The notes below the pieces were generated by a model. It was not told where the DNA came from. It worked only from the letters and a program-made list of their open reading frames with translations, and did no database searches. Positions 25,869 to 35,566 of a stretch of 47,072 nucleotides of DNA are shown in pieces. The stretch's first letter is position 1. The number at the start of each line of letters is the position of its first letter. The DNA lies in NCBI GenBank assembly GCA_022824495.1, contig JAJDZU010000001.1, forward strand, positions 1-47,072. Direction: 5' to 3'. Source of the stretch: Chloroflexota bacterium. GTDB taxonomy: Bacteria; Chloroflexota; UBA11872. Both the position numbers and the translations under genes were made by a program.

Positions 25869-27128
25869 ATGACCACCCGAGCAGCGCCCAAGGATGGACC
25901 TTACGCCGCTGCGCTGGCCCAGTTCGATCGGGCCGCCGACCAGATCGAGTTGGACTCCAATCTGCGCGAGGTCTTACGCTGTCCCAAGCGCGAACTCACG
26001 GTCAACTTCCCGGTCGAGATGGACGACGGATCAATCACCTGTTTCACCGGCTACCGCGTCCAGCACAACGTCACCCGCGGCCCTGCTAAGGGCGGCATCC
26101 GCTACCACCCCAGCGCCGACTTGGACGAAGTCCGCGCCCTGGCCATGTGGATGACCTGGAAGTGCGCGGTCATGAACCTGCCGTACGGCGGGGCCAAGGG
26201 CGGCGTGACCGTGGATCCACGCACCCTCAGCCGCCACGAATTGGAGAACCTGACCCGCCGATACGCCACGGAGATCATTCCGCTGATGGGTCCCGACAGC
26301 GATATTCCGGCCCCCGACATGGGCACCAACATGCAGGTAATGGCCTGGATCATGGACACCTATTCCATGCATGTGGGCTACTCGGTTCCCGCGGTAGTCA
26401 CGGGCAAGCCGGTCGCCATCGGCGGATCGGAAGGCCGCGAAAGGGCCACGTCCCGAGGCCTGCTCGTGGCTACGCAGGCCATGCTGGAGCGGCTTGGGCG
26501 TCCGGCAACCGGAACCGTCGCCATCCAGGGCGCCGGCAACGTTGGCCTGAACGCCTTGCAGCTCTTCAGCGAGGCGGGATTCACCGTCGTCGCCATCAGC
26601 GACAGCAGCGGCGGTGTCTGCGACCCGACCGGGCTCGATGCATCCCGGGTGTACCAGCACGTTTCGGGTGGCGGCTGGCTGGCCGACTACTGCGAAGCCG
26701 AGCACATCTCCAATGCCGACCTGCTGGCGCTGGACGTAGACGTCCTGGCGCCGGCCGCCATCGAAGGCCAGATTCACGCCGGCAACGCCGCCAACGTTCG
26801 GGCACGCATGATTGTCGAAGGCGCCAACGGACCGGTCACGCCAGAGGCCGACGCCCTGCTGAACGACCGCGGCGTGGTCGTCGTGCCCGACATCCTCGCC
26901 AACGCCGGCGGCGTAACGGTGTCCTACTACGAGTGGGTACAGGGCATGCAGCACTTCTTCTGGAGCCGGGAAGAGATCAACAAGCTGCTCGGCGACCACA
27001 TGCGGCGAGCGGCGGAAGAGGTGTGGAATCTGTCGCAGACCAGGAAGGTCAATCTGCGAGAAGCGGCCTACCAGATCGCCGTGGGACGCGTAGCCGAGGC
27101 CACCCAGCTTCGAGGAATCTACCCCTAG
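25869..27128 (+). CDS. gdhA: glutamate dehydrogenase (Glu/Leu/Phe/Val family)
   Basis: 419 residues, a normal length for a hexameric GDH. The substrate-binding and catalytic Lys residues are in PAKGGIRYH (Lys74), MTWKCA (Lys98) and PYGGAKGGV (Lys110), followed by the DMGT segment. The NAD(P)-binding Rossmann motif is AIQGAGNVGLNAL. The late motif GANGPVTPEAD is also present. It interconverts glutamate with 2-oxoglutarate plus ammonia in the cytoplasm. ATG 25869 is chosen because the family starts near there; a TTG at 25827 would add 14 atypical residues. Cofactor choice (NAD or NADP) is not certain. Confidence 0.9.
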   Translation: MTTRAAPKDGPYAAALAQFDRAADQIELDSNLREVLRCPKRELTVNFPVEMDDGSITCFTGYRVQHNVTRGPAKGGIRYHPSADLDEVRALAMWMTWKCAVMNLPYGGAKGGVTVDPRTLSRHELENLTRRYATEIIPLMGPDSDIPAPDMGTNMQVMAWIMDTYSMHVGYSVPAVVTGKPVAIGGSEGRERATSRGLLVATQAMLERLGRPATGTVAIQGAGNVGLNALQLFSEAGFTVVAISDSSGGVCDPTGLDASRVYQHVSGGGWLADYCEAEHISNADLLALDVDVLAPAAIEGQIHAGNAANVRARMIVEGANGPVTPEADALLNDRGVVVVPDILANAGGVTVSYYEWVQGMQHFFWSREEINKLLGDHMRRAAEEVWNLSQTRKVNLREAAYQIAVGRVAEATQLRGIYP

Positions 27129-27550
27129 CCGCGCAGCACCTCGCGGACCGCGGCCCAACTAAATGGCGCACCGTCGTCGAAGGTCGCGCAAACATCGCCG
27201 AAGGGATCTCGGCCTTCGTCGCTGGGGTTGTAAAGCTGGGTCGGCGAGTTCAGCAAGATCGCGGGCCGATCGCTGGCCACCATGAAACCATGGTGTACGA
27301 GCCTGGGAATCAACACCGTGTATTGCGCGTCGTCTGGTTGGGACTGGCCCATTGGCAGCAGGTCCAACGTGCCTTCAGTTGGTGAGCCGTCCCGACCGTC
27401 CCAGAGAGCCAGGATGATGTCACCGGCGGCCACCACGAAGCGGTCTTCCTGGTGCTCATGGACATGCCATTCGTCCTCGTCGCGAGCCAACCAGGCTGGT
27501 GTCGTGGAAAAATAAGTCTGCGCGAACGGCCGCTCTTCGTCCTCGTACAC
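27125..27550 (-). CDS. dTDP-sugar epimerase-like cupin (FdtA/RmlC-related), start uncertain
   Basis: 141 residues from GTG 27550. The body has the RmlC-like cupin features DEDEWHVHEHQEDRFVVAAG and PRLVHHGFMVASD and ends in LNSPTQLYNPSDEG. The family's usual beginning (RPLRVNRDESGSLVEILRTD) is encoded in the same frame upstream, at about 27563-27619. From 27553 to the mobA stop at 27698 there is no ATG, GTG or TTG. Either a non-canonical codon starts the full protein, the GTG makes a short form, or the 5' end is damaged. It lies behind mobA on the same strand and ends convergently with gdhA, with stops overlapping by four bases. Confidence 0.7.
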   Translation of the reverse strand: MYEDEERPFAQTYFSTTPAWLARDEDEWHVHEHQEDRFVVAAGDIILALWDGRDGSPTEGTLDLLPMGQSQPDDAQYTVLIPRLVHHGFMVASDRPAILLNSPTQLYNPSDEGRDPFGDVCATFDDGAPFSWAAVREVLRG

Positions 27551-27697
27551 ATCCGGCCAATCCGTCCGCAGGATTTCGACGAGCGAGCCGGACTCGTCGC
27601 GGTTGACGCGGAGTGGGCGCGCAGCCGCGTCATGGATGCGAAGTCGAAACGTCGTGAGGTCGATTGGGGTTCGGACCGCAGATCGGACGCCGCCAGT

Positions 27698-28336
27698 TTA
27701 GGCGACCCTGGAACCCAATCTGCCGGCCAGAGCCAACGCGCGCTCGTAATCTTCGGGCGTGTTCAGATTCCAAAACGAGCGCAGGTCTGGGTCAAGCGCG
27801 CGCAAGTCGTGCCCTTGGACCCAGATGGTCGACACGGCGTGGAACACGGGCGCCACCTTGAGCTCGCGACGCTCGATTCGCTGGCGCGCCGGCTTCAGGA
27901 CCGACTTTCGATAGACCGCGTGCAATGGCTCTGGACGGCCGGCGGTCTTGGGAACCACCGCGTCAACTCTCGCCGCACGCCCGACGAGATCGAGGATCAA
28001 TGTTGCGTTGAGGAATGGCATGTCGGCCGCCGCAACGAACGCGAGGTCGTAAGCCACGGCAGCCAAGCCGCTGTAGATGCCGCCCAGGCTCCCGGCGCGC
28101 GGGTACAGGTCTCCGACGATGCGCGCGTCGCCAATGCCGGGATCGTCGTTTGCCACCAGTACCACATCGTCGGTCAGCCGCGAGACGGTGGCCACCACTT
28201 GGCCAAGCAACGTCTGCGGCGAGCCGTCAGCCGCCGGTGCCCACGGCAGCGCACGCTTGTCGCGGCCCATGCGTCGGCTCTGCCCGCCGGCAAGGATGAT
28301 GACCGAGAACCGTGGTGACGTCATCGCGATAGACAT
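27698..28336 (-). CDS. mobA: molybdenum cofactor guanylyltransferase
   Basis: 212 residues (or 208 from ATG 28324). The nucleotidyltransferase signature is [19 protein letters not shown], followed by [13 protein letters not shown] [11 protein letters not shown], and the Mg-binding acidic motif AAADMPFL. It transfers GMP to molybdopterin to make the bis-MGD cofactor used by many oxidoreductases. No other moa/moe genes are nearby. It is divergent from trxA with only about 70 bases between starts, so the two share a short promoter region. The following cupin gene is in the same frame immediately after the TAA. Confidence 0.85.
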   Translation of the reverse strand: MSIAMTSPRFSVIILAGGQSRRMGRDKRALPWAPAADGSPQTLLGQVVATVSRLTDDVVLVANDDPGIGDARIVGDLYPRAGSLGGIYSGLAAVAYDLAFVAAADMPFLNATLILDLVGRAARVDAVVPKTAGRPEPLHAVYRKSVLKPARQRIERRELKVAPVFHAVSTIWVQGHDLRALDPDLRSFWNLNTPEDYERALALAGRLGSRVA

Positions 28337-28339
28337 CCG

Positions 28340-28368
28340 TTGACTTCACGCACCGGCCTGCCTACGCT
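28340..28368 (+). promoter_or_regulatory. candidate promoter of trxA
   Basis: TTGACT (28340-28345) and TACGCT (28363-28368) are separated by 17 bases and end 37 bases before the trxA start. The -35 match is good and the -10 moderate. Confidence 0.4.
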
Positions 28369-28405
28369 CGAATCAGAACGTCTGGTAGTTCTCCAAGGAG
28401 CTCCA

Positions 28406-28738
28406 ATGGCAGCGCCCGAAGCCGTAGGCGACAGCGATTTCCAGTCCAAAGTTCTCGAAGCCTCCACCCCTGTCCTGGTGGACTTCTGGGCCGAGTGGTG
28501 CGGTCCCTGCAAGATGATCGCCCCGATCGTGGACGAATTGGCAGAGGAGTACGACGGCCGGGTCGGTTTTGCCAAGGTCGACGTTGACGCCAATCCCATG
28601 ACGCCCGGGCAATTTGGCATCCGCGGCATTCCGACATTGCTCGTATTCAAGGACGGCGCGGAAGTCGGACGCATCGTTGGGTTCCGGCCAAAGTCGGATC
28701 TGGCCGCCGCCCTGGACCAGGCGCTGAACGGGGCGTAG
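28406..28738 (+). CDS. trxA: thioredoxin
   Basis: 110 residues, normal length. The active site is [14 protein letters not shown], the cis-Pro loop is [14 protein letters not shown], and VDVDANP precedes it. It is a cytoplasmic disulfide reductant for ribonucleotide reductase and other partners. AAGGAG five bases before ATG 28406 decides the start; the longer in-frame start at 28340 would fall in the promoter. It is divergent from mobA and convergent with dnaG. Confidence 0.95.
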   Translation: MAAPEAVGDSDFQSKVLEASTPVLVDFWAEWCGPCKMIAPIVDELAEEYDGRVGFAKVDVDANPMTPGQFGIRGIPTLLVFKDGAEVGRIVGFRPKSDLAAALDQALNGA

Positions 28739-28783
28739 AGCGCGGTCGGGTTGTCACTCTGACCTTCGGCGCCCAGGCTGCTG

Positions 28784-30637
28784 CTAGCTGGCGGCAAAGC
28801 TACGTGCGCCGATCAACTCCAACTTGGCGCGGTGGACGCTGTCCATCTCGCTGATAAGTGCCTGCCGACGCGCGGTGATCGGTTCGTCGGCATCGCCGTC
28901 AGCCGCGAGCCGGGTTTCCTCAAGTTCGGCATTTAGACGTCGCTCACGCAGGCGGAGCGTCGCGAACTGCAGTTCAACGCTCAGGGATGCGCCGCCGCCG
29001 GGCGTATCCGTCGCTCGTTCCAAGACTGCGGCCAGCCGCTGCTGTGACATCGGATCGAGCGTCGCGGCGATTCGGTCCCAGTCGAGCTCGGCGTTCTCGC
29101 GAGCCTCGGCCACGATGCGAGCCATGATGTGTCGGACCGCCGGATCAGTGAGCAGCGCCGGATCCAGTCGGCTGATCAGGTCCACGTCCGAGGTACCGAA
29201 CCTCACCACGCACCGCAGCAAACCTTCCTCAAGACGGTCCATCATCGACGTCTCGCGCGAGGGCGGACGCGCGTCGCGAGCGGCCGCCCTCGGCGCGCCG
29301 CGACGGCCGTCCCGCGCGGCCATTCGCCGCAGCTCATCGGCCGGCACGCCGCTCAACTCGGCCAGTCGACCGAAGTAGTGGCCGCGTACCACGGCGTCGC
29401 TGAGCTCGGCCACGATCGGCAGCAGTTCACGCATGGCCGCGCGGCGTCCGCTCAGGCCGGTGAGATCGTGCTGGCTACCGGCCCAGCGAAAGGCAAAGTC
29501 GGCCAGCGGTGTGGGACTCGAGATGAGGTCGCGCCAGCGCTGCGGCTTGGTGCGAACCAGCGAGTCCGGGTCGTCGCCCGCGGGTAGCTCGGCAATCCCG
29601 ATGTCCGTCGTGAGGCGGTCCTCGTGTCGGACCAGACCACGAACGTCGACCGTCGTTCCCGACTCGTAGGCGCCGGCTTCGCGAACGACATCCAGCCCGC
29701 GACGGGCAGCCGCCGCGCCGGCGGCGTCGGCGTCCAGGGCAATCACGACGCGCGACGCGCCCGACGTAGTGAGCATGCGTGCTTGCTGCTGCGTGAGCGA
29801 GGTGCCCATGGACGCCACGGTGTTGGTGAAGCCGGCTTCGTGAGCCGCGATTACATCCATGTAGCCTTCGACAATCACTGCGGCGCGCTCCTCGCGGATG
29901 GCGTCGCGGGCCAGGTGATAGCCGTACAGAAGATGGCCCTTGGTGAAGACTTCGGAATCGCGAGTGTTCAGGTATTTCGGCTCGATGTCGCGCAGGGTTC
30001 GGCCACCAAACCCCACGACAGCACCGGAGCGGTTCCAGATGGGGAAGATCAGGCGGTCGAAGAGATAGTCGCGAATGCCGCGCTCATCGGAGCGAGCAAG
30101 CCCCGCGGCCTCGATTACGTTGGCCTCGAACCCAAGCGTGCGCAGGTGGGTTAGCAGCGGCGAGCCGCTGCTCCTGGCATAGCCCAACCCAAATGTCTCC
30201 ACGGTCGCGTCGGCCAGCCCGCGAGACTTCACGTAGACGCGGGCTTCCTCCGCAGCGGGCGATTCCAGGAGCTGCCGGTGCAGGAACTTCTGGGCCTCGG
30301 TCAGCAGGCTGAGCATGGAAGTCTGTCGGCTGCGCCGTTCCGGATCGGCAGGTCCGCGCTGGACTTCGATGCCGGCTTCGCGCGCGAGTTCGTCCAGGGC
30401 GTCGGGAAACTCGATGCGGTTTCGACGCATCACGAAGGTGAGCAGGTCGCCGCCTTCGCCACAGCCGAAACACTTGAAACTGCCCCGATCAGGAAAGACA
30501 AAGAACGACGGCGTCTTCTCGCTGTGAAAGGGGCACAGGCCCTTCCAGTTGCGGCCGGCGCGCTGCAACCGAACGTCACGGCCGATGTACTCGACCGCGT
30601 CCAGCCGGGCCTTGACTTCCTCTACCGGCGTCGCCAT
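28784..30637 (-). CDS. dnaG: DNA primase
   Basis: 617 residues. The N-terminal zinc-binding CHC2 domain has ligands Cys35, His38, Cys56 and Cys59 (CPFHSEKTPSF and KCFGCGEGGD). The TOPRIM catalytic core carries VIVEGYMDVIA and the acidic IALDADAAG. A C-terminal helicase-binding region follows (about 430-617). It makes RNA primers at the replication fork with DnaB. Between the TOPRIM core and the C-terminus lies a basic stretch RRGAPRAAARDARPPSR, probably a linker. rpoD, which often follows dnaG, is not downstream here. Confidence 0.95.
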   Translation of the reverse strand: MATPVEEVKARLDAVEYIGRDVRLQRAGRNWKGLCPFHSEKTPSFFVFPDRGSFKCFGCGEGGDLLTFVMRRNRIEFPDALDELAREAGIEVQRGPADPERRSRQTSMLSLLTEAQKFLHRQLLESPAAEEARVYVKSRGLADATVETFGLGYARSSGSPLLTHLRTLGFEANVIEAAGLARSDERGIRDYLFDRLIFPIWNRSGAVVGFGGRTLRDIEPKYLNTRDSEVFTKGHLLYGYHLARDAIREERAAVIVEGYMDVIAAHEAGFTNTVASMGTSLTQQQARMLTTSGASRVVIALDADAAGAAAARRGLDVVREAGAYESGTTVDVRGLVRHEDRLTTDIGIAELPAGDDPDSLVRTKPQRWRDLISSPTPLADFAFRWAGSQHDLTGLSGRRAAMRELLPIVAELSDAVVRGHYFGRLAELSGVPADELRRMAARDGRRGAPRAAARDARPPSRETSMMDRLEEGLLRCVVRFGTSDVDLISRLDPALLTDPAVRHIMARIVAEARENAELDWDRIAATLDPMSQQRLAAVLERATDTPGGGASLSVELQFATLRLRERRLNAELEETRLAADGDADEPITARRQALISEMDSVHRAKLELIGARSFAAS

Positions 30638-30738
30638 CTCGCGCCGAGCTTATGCCACCGAGCGGTGGGCACCCCGCTACAGGTTAGGGACCGCGAGAGT
30701 CGCGCGTCGAGCGCGCGAGGCCGGCTTGGCAGTGGCCG

Positions 30739-31560
30739 CTAGGCCACAAAGATGTACTCGCCGAAGTCACAGATGGGCCGGTAGCCCAACCGCGCATATA
30801 GCCGGTTGGAGACGGGATTCGCCAGGTCCGTGAAAAGCGCGCAGAACCGGCGACCTTCGTCGAGCAGCAGTTGACTCAGATCCCCGACGCACGCGGCGGC
30901 ATACCCGCAGGCCCGGTGTTCCGGCGGCGTGTAGACGAAGTTGATCCTGATGCCGCGCGGGGTGGGCCCATCGCAGGCGGCCATCGACACAGGTCCCCCG
31001 TTGTCCCAGACATACATGCGTCCGAGGCCGATGCGCTCTCTCACGCTCTGTTCGCCAGGTGACGGGTCCTCGGATCGCAGTTCAATGTTCAGGGCATCGG
31101 CCCACCGCGCCAGGGGTTCCACGTCGCGCATCGCGGCCCGTCTGAATGCGCCCGAGGGTCGCTTGGGTGGGATGATCTCGGTCAGTTCGTGGACGCGCAG
31201 GCGCATCTGGAGCCGCGTCTCGTGACCCGTTCGCGCGTGCCAATTCTCCAGGAAGATGTCGATAGTTCTTGCCGGTCCGATAACCCCGGAAAGTGAAGAA
31301 TCATCCGCGCTCAGCTGCTTGACCAGCGCTTCAACGGCGCCCGCATGCCCGCGAGACAAAATCAAATTCGCCCTCGACTGCAGCGCCGCCATCACGCAGT
31401 TTGGGCCACGCTCCACGGTCAGCAGGTGCTCGGCCTCCCTCGCGCTGGCTGCCACCCCGAGCATGAGCACGTTTTCGGCCTCGCGCTGCACGAGGAATCC
31501 CTGCGCTCGCGCGAGAAAGGCCGTCAGGTCCGGGTGCCGCCTGACAACGAATTCAGCCAT
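30739..31560 (-). CDS. GNAT-family N-acetyltransferase
   Basis: 273 residues. The C-terminal half is a GNAT domain with acetyl-CoA-binding motif A in YTPPEHRACGYAAACV and a final FTDLANPVSNRLYARLGYRPI. The N-terminal half (about 1-135) resembles a second, degenerate GNAT-like lobe. The acceptor is unknown. It starts 30 bases after the ppdK stop on the same strand, so co-transcription is likely. Confidence 0.8.
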   Translation of the reverse strand: MAEFVVRRHPDLTAFLARAQGFLVQREAENVLMLGVAASAREAEHLLTVERGPNCVMAALQSRANLILSRGHAGAVEALVKQLSADDSSLSGVIGPARTIDIFLENWHARTGHETRLQMRLRVHELTEIIPPKRPSGAFRRAAMRDVEPLARWADALNIELRSEDPSPGEQSVRERIGLGRMYVWDNGGPVSMAACDGPTPRGIRINFVYTPPEHRACGYAAACVGDLSQLLLDEGRRFCALFTDLANPVSNRLYARLGYRPICDFGEYIFVA

Positions 31561-31590
31561 TTGGCGGCTCGGCGCAACCGTTGATCAGAG

Positions 31591-34245
31591 CTACCGGTCG
31601 CGGAAGCCCTGCTCCAGGCGCGCATGGGCGGCGGCGATTCGGGCAACCGGCACGCGATAGGGTGACGCGCTGACATAGTCCAGGCCGAGCGACTCGCAGA
31701 AGTCGATGGAAGCCGGATCCCCTCCGTGCTCGCCACAAATCCCGACTTCAATGTCGGGCCGCGCGGCGCGTCCCTGCTCGGTCGCGGTGCGCATGAGCGC
31801 GCCAACGCCATCGCGGTCCAGCACGCCGAACGGGTTGTCAACGAGGATGCCGTCTTCCACGTACTTAAGCAGGAAGCGGCCCTCGGCGTCGTCGCGGCTT
31901 ATGCCGAAAGTGGTCTGGGTGAGGTCGTTGGTTCCAAAGCTGAAGAACTCGGCCACGCCGGCGATTTCGGTTGCGGTCAAACAGGCGCGCGGCACTTCCA
32001 GCATGGTTCCGAACTTGTACGCGATTCGATCGCCGGCGCGCTGCTGGACGTGCTCGGCGGTGGCCCGCAGCCGGGACTCGATGGTGGTGAGCTCGGAAAT
32101 GTGGCCAATGAGCGGAATCATGATCTCCGGCAAGACGTGCACGGCCTCGGACTTCAGTTTGAGCGCGGCCTCGACGATGGCCTGGACCTGCATCTCGTAG
32201 ACCTCTGGATACATGAGTCCCAGGCGGCAGCCGCGCAAGCCCAGCATGGGATTGAATTCGTGCAACTCGGCGGCCCGCGCCACCTTGCGACGGGCCAGCG
32301 CAAGATCGGCTTCCGATGCGCCGTTTTGCTCCAGGCCGGCCAGCTCGTCTTCAACACCGCTCAGGAATTCGTGCAGCGGAGGGTCAAGCAGGCGAATGAT
32401 GACCGGAAGTCCGTGCATCGCCCGCAAAATTCCGACGAAGTCCTCTCGCTGGATAGGCAGGAGTTTTTCGAGTGCACGGCGGCGCTCGGCTTCGGACTCC
32501 GCCAGAATCATGTCCTGCACGATGGGCAGGCGATCGCCCTCTCGGAACATGTGCTCGGTACGGCAAAGGCCGATGCCCTGCGCGCCATAGGAGCGAGCGA
32601 GTTCCGCCTCTTCTGGCGTGTCGGCATTCCCCCAGACCTGGAGCCGTCGGATTTCGTCGGCCCAACTGAGCAGTTCATGGAGTTCCTGAGTCATCTCGCC
32701 CGGGATCAGCGGGACTTCCCCGCGGATCACGTTGCCGAGGGTTCCGTCGATGGTGAGGATTTCGCCGGCGGACACCATTTCGCTTCCGACCCTGAATTCG
32801 CCGGCCTCGATGTCGATATCCAGGACTTCGCAGCCCACGACGGCCGGTAGCCCGAGCTGACGAGCCACGATGGCGGCGTGGCTGGTGGCACCGCCGCGGG
32901 ACGTGAGGATGGCCTGCGAGGCGGCCATGCCGTGGAAATCGTCGGGCGAGGTCTCGGGCCGCACCAGGATGACCGGGTGGCCCTCCTCGGCCAGAGCCGC
33001 GGCATCGTCGGCGGTGAAGGCCACTTCGCCCGTCGCGGCGCCCGGGGAGGCATTGAGGCCGCGGGCGATGGGGTCCACAGGCACCGAAGCGTCGATGCGC
33101 GGGTGCAGCAGGGCGCTGACCTGCTCGGCCTCCACGCGACGAACGGCAGTCTCTCGGTCAATCTTGCCCTCGTGGACCATATCCACGGCGATGCGCACGG
33201 CGGCCGCCGGACTGCGCTTGCCCGCGCGCGTCTGCAGCATGTAGAGGCGACCGTCCTCAATGGTGAACTCAAGGTCCTGCATCTCGGCGTAGTGGGCTTC
33301 GAGCGCGTGTGCGTAGGCCTGAAACTCGCCGTAGACCTCGGGCAGCGTCTCGCGCAACGTGCTGATTTGCTCCGGCGTGCGGATGCCGGCCACCACGTCT
33401 TCGCCCTGGGCGTTAAGCAGGTATTCACCAAAGAGCACCGGACTGCCGTCGTTGGGGTCGCGGGTGAATGCCACGCCGGTGCCGGAACGCTCACCCATGT
33501 TGCCGAAGACCATGGTCTGCACGTTGCATGCCGTGCCCCAATCGTGGGGCAGGCGATGGAAGTTGCGGTAGTCGACGGCGCGGCGGCCGTGCCAGGAATC
33601 GAAAACGGCCCTGATGGCGCGTTCCAGTTGCTCGTGCGGATCTTCGGGGAAGCGCTGGCCGGTCTCCTCGAAGATGAGGTTCTTGAAATCGGCGGTCACT
33701 GCCTCCCATTCGGCCGAGGTCAGTTCGGGGTCCTCGGACTTCCCGAGGCGTTCCTTGTGTTCGTGAATGATGTCTTCGAAGGCACGGCTGTCGAGGTTCA
33801 GCACGATCGCGCCGAATCCCTGGACGAAGCGACGGTAGGAGTCGCGGCTGAAGCGCGCGTCGCCGGTGAGTTCAGTCAGGCCCTCGAGGGTCTGGGCGTT
33901 GAGCCCCAGGTTCAGCACGGTGTCCATCATTCCGGGCATCGACACGCGGGCGCCCGAGCGAACCGAAACCAGCAGTGGATTCGTGGGGTCGCCAAAGCGT
34001 TTGCCGGTCTGCACCTCGACTTCGGCGAGCGCGCGGTCGATTTGCTGCTGCATGCCGGCCGGGAACTTCCGGCCGGTTTCAAAGTAGGCGAGACACGCCT
34101 CGGTGGTGATCGTGAAACCGGGCGGGACCGGGATGCCGGCGCGGGTCATCTCGGCGGAGCCGGCGCCCTTGCCGCCGAGCAGATTGCGCATTGACTCGGC
34201 GCCCTCGCGGAACAGGTAGACCCACTTGTGGTCGGTGGCTGACAT
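31591..34245 (-). CDS. ppdK: pyruvate, phosphate dikinase
   Basis: 884 residues, the usual size. The N-terminal ATP-binding domain begins LLGGKGAGSAEMTRAGIPVP. The central swivelling domain has the phospho-His in GGATSHAAIVARQ (His456). The C-terminal PEP/pyruvate barrel has GLCRTEHMF, LPEIMIPLIG and SFGTNDLTQTT, with Cys in EVGICGEHGGDP. It interconverts pyruvate + ATP + phosphate and PEP + AMP + pyrophosphate in the cytoplasm, serving gluconeogenesis or pyrophosphate-linked glycolysis. It is likely the first gene of a ppdK-GNAT unit. Confidence 0.95.
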   Translation of the reverse strand: MSATDHKWVYLFREGAESMRNLLGGKGAGSAEMTRAGIPVPPGFTITTEACLAYFETGRKFPAGMQQQIDRALAEVEVQTGKRFGDPTNPLLVSVRSGARVSMPGMMDTVLNLGLNAQTLEGLTELTGDARFSRDSYRRFVQGFGAIVLNLDSRAFEDIIHEHKERLGKSEDPELTSAEWEAVTADFKNLIFEETGQRFPEDPHEQLERAIRAVFDSWHGRRAVDYRNFHRLPHDWGTACNVQTMVFGNMGERSGTGVAFTRDPNDGSPVLFGEYLLNAQGEDVVAGIRTPEQISTLRETLPEVYGEFQAYAHALEAHYAEMQDLEFTIEDGRLYMLQTRAGKRSPAAAVRIAVDMVHEGKIDRETAVRRVEAEQVSALLHPRIDASVPVDPIARGLNASPGAATGEVAFTADDAAALAEEGHPVILVRPETSPDDFHGMAASQAILTSRGGATSHAAIVARQLGLPAVVGCEVLDIDIEAGEFRVGSEMVSAGEILTIDGTLGNVIRGEVPLIPGEMTQELHELLSWADEIRRLQVWGNADTPEEAELARSYGAQGIGLCRTEHMFREGDRLPIVQDMILAESEAERRRALEKLLPIQREDFVGILRAMHGLPVIIRLLDPPLHEFLSGVEDELAGLEQNGASEADLALARRKVARAAELHEFNPMLGLRGCRLGLMYPEVYEMQVQAIVEAALKLKSEAVHVLPEIMIPLIGHISELTTIESRLRATAEHVQQRAGDRIAYKFGTMLEVPRACLTATEIAGVAEFFSFGTNDLTQTTFGISRDDAEGRFLLKYVEDGILVDNPFGVLDRDGVGALMRTATEQGRAARPDIEVGICGEHGGDPASIDFCESLGLDYVSASPYRVPVARIAAAHARLEQGFRDR

Positions 34246-34393
34246 GCGAAAGCAGCTCCGGCTCTTGGATTAGTGCGCCGCGGGGGCACGGCGCGCGCGG
34301 CTCTCGAATGTACCATCGCGCCCGGACGCGCCCGCGGTCGCGTACTTCCGGGAAGGTCGGCAGATTTCCGTTTTCAGCGCGGCCCGGCGCTGG

Positions 34394-35566
34394 GTGGCCA
34401 CGGTCGCCGTCGGGCACTTTGCCGTGGACTTCACGGCCATGCTGCCAAACATGATGTACCCGTTTCTGGCACAACGCCTTGAGTTGTCACTCGGGATCGT
34501 GGGCGTGGCATCGGCCGTCTGGGCTATCACTTCCTCCACGTCGCAGCCGTTTTTCGGATACCTGGGCGACCGCTTAGGGCGGCGCTGGCTGGCCGCGGGC
34601 ACCGTTGGGACGATGGCCGTGCTGGTGGCGTTTGTGCCTTTGGCGCCGTCGTATGGCGTACTGCTGCTGTTGCTGGGCGCCGCGGGCATCGTGGTCGGCG
34701 GATACCACCCGCAGGGTGGGGCCATTGCCAATGAGGCATCGCGCCGACATAAGGGCGTCGGCGTGTCGACGTTTTTCCTGGGCGGACACCTGGGCTTTAC
34801 GGTGGCGCCGCTTGCGGCAGGAGCGGTACTCGCAGCGAGCGGACTGGACTGGATGCCGCTGCTGGCGCTTCCAGCACTGGTGGTCGCCGTCTTGATTCCC
34901 CTGGGGTTGCGCGGGTTTTCCAGCGCCAGATCCACGACTCGCTCCGGTGGCCTCGGCTCGCTCGGCGCCATCGGCCCCGCGCTGGCGGCGGTTCTGGTCG
35001 TTGCCCTGGTGCGCGGATGGGCCTATGCCAGCCTTAACACCTACATCCCGTTCTTCGTGTCTCCGGACCGGCCCGATCCCAGCTTCGCAGGATCGATGCT
35101 GGCGGTGTACCTGGGCTTCCATGCCGCCGGGGCGTTCAGCGGCGGCGTGCTGGCCGACCGTCTGGGCGTGCGGCGCATGATCGGGTACTCGTCGCTGCTG
35201 TTGATTCCAGCCGTGACGGCGTTTGCATTGCTTCCGGTGGGCGCTTCGTCATACGTGACAGTCGCCACTGTGGGCGCGCTAGTTGGCGCAGGCTTCACGC
35301 CGACGGTGCTTCTGATGCAGCGGCTGGTGCCGGCGCACATGGGCGTGGGAACCGGCGTAATCCTGGGCGTTTCATTCGGCGCGGCAGCGATTGGGAATCC
35401 GGTAACGGGTTTTGTGGGCGATGCCGCCGGACTCAATGTGGCATTCATGCTGATGGCCGTGGCCCAGGTCACGGTGTTGGCGGCGCTACGTTGGATTCCC
35501 GGCCGGACAGGCGGCGGACAGGTGGCGCCGCAACCGGCGGAAAGCACGGCTGCAGGAGCAGGCTGA
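34394..35566 (+). CDS. MFS transporter (fosmidomycin-resistance-like exporter)
   Basis: 390 residues with about 11-12 hydrophobic segments. The MFS motif between helices 2 and 3 reads GYLGDRLGRRW, and its repeat in the second half reads GVLADRLGVRR. The opening VGHFAVDFTAMLPNMMYPFL is typical of Fsr-type drug exporters. The substrate is not known. The start is GTG 34394. Its TGA overlaps the ATG of the next gene (TGATG), so the two products are translated together. Confidence 0.8.
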   Translation: MATVAVGHFAVDFTAMLPNMMYPFLAQRLELSLGIVGVASAVWAITSSTSQPFFGYLGDRLGRRWLAAGTVGTMAVLVAFVPLAPSYGVLLLLLGAAGIVVGGYHPQGGAIANEASRRHKGVGVSTFFLGGHLGFTVAPLAAGAVLAASGLDWMPLLALPALVVAVLIPLGLRGFSSARSTTRSGGLGSLGAIGPALAAVLVVALVRGWAYASLNTYIPFFVSPDRPDPSFAGSMLAVYLGFHAAGAFSGGVLADRLGVRRMIGYSSLLLIPAVTAFALLPVGASSYVTVATVGALVGAGFTPTVLLMQRLVPAHMGVGTGVILGVSFGAAAIGNPVTGFVGDAAGLNVAFMLMAVAQVTVLAALRWIPGRTGGGQVAPQPAESTAAGAG

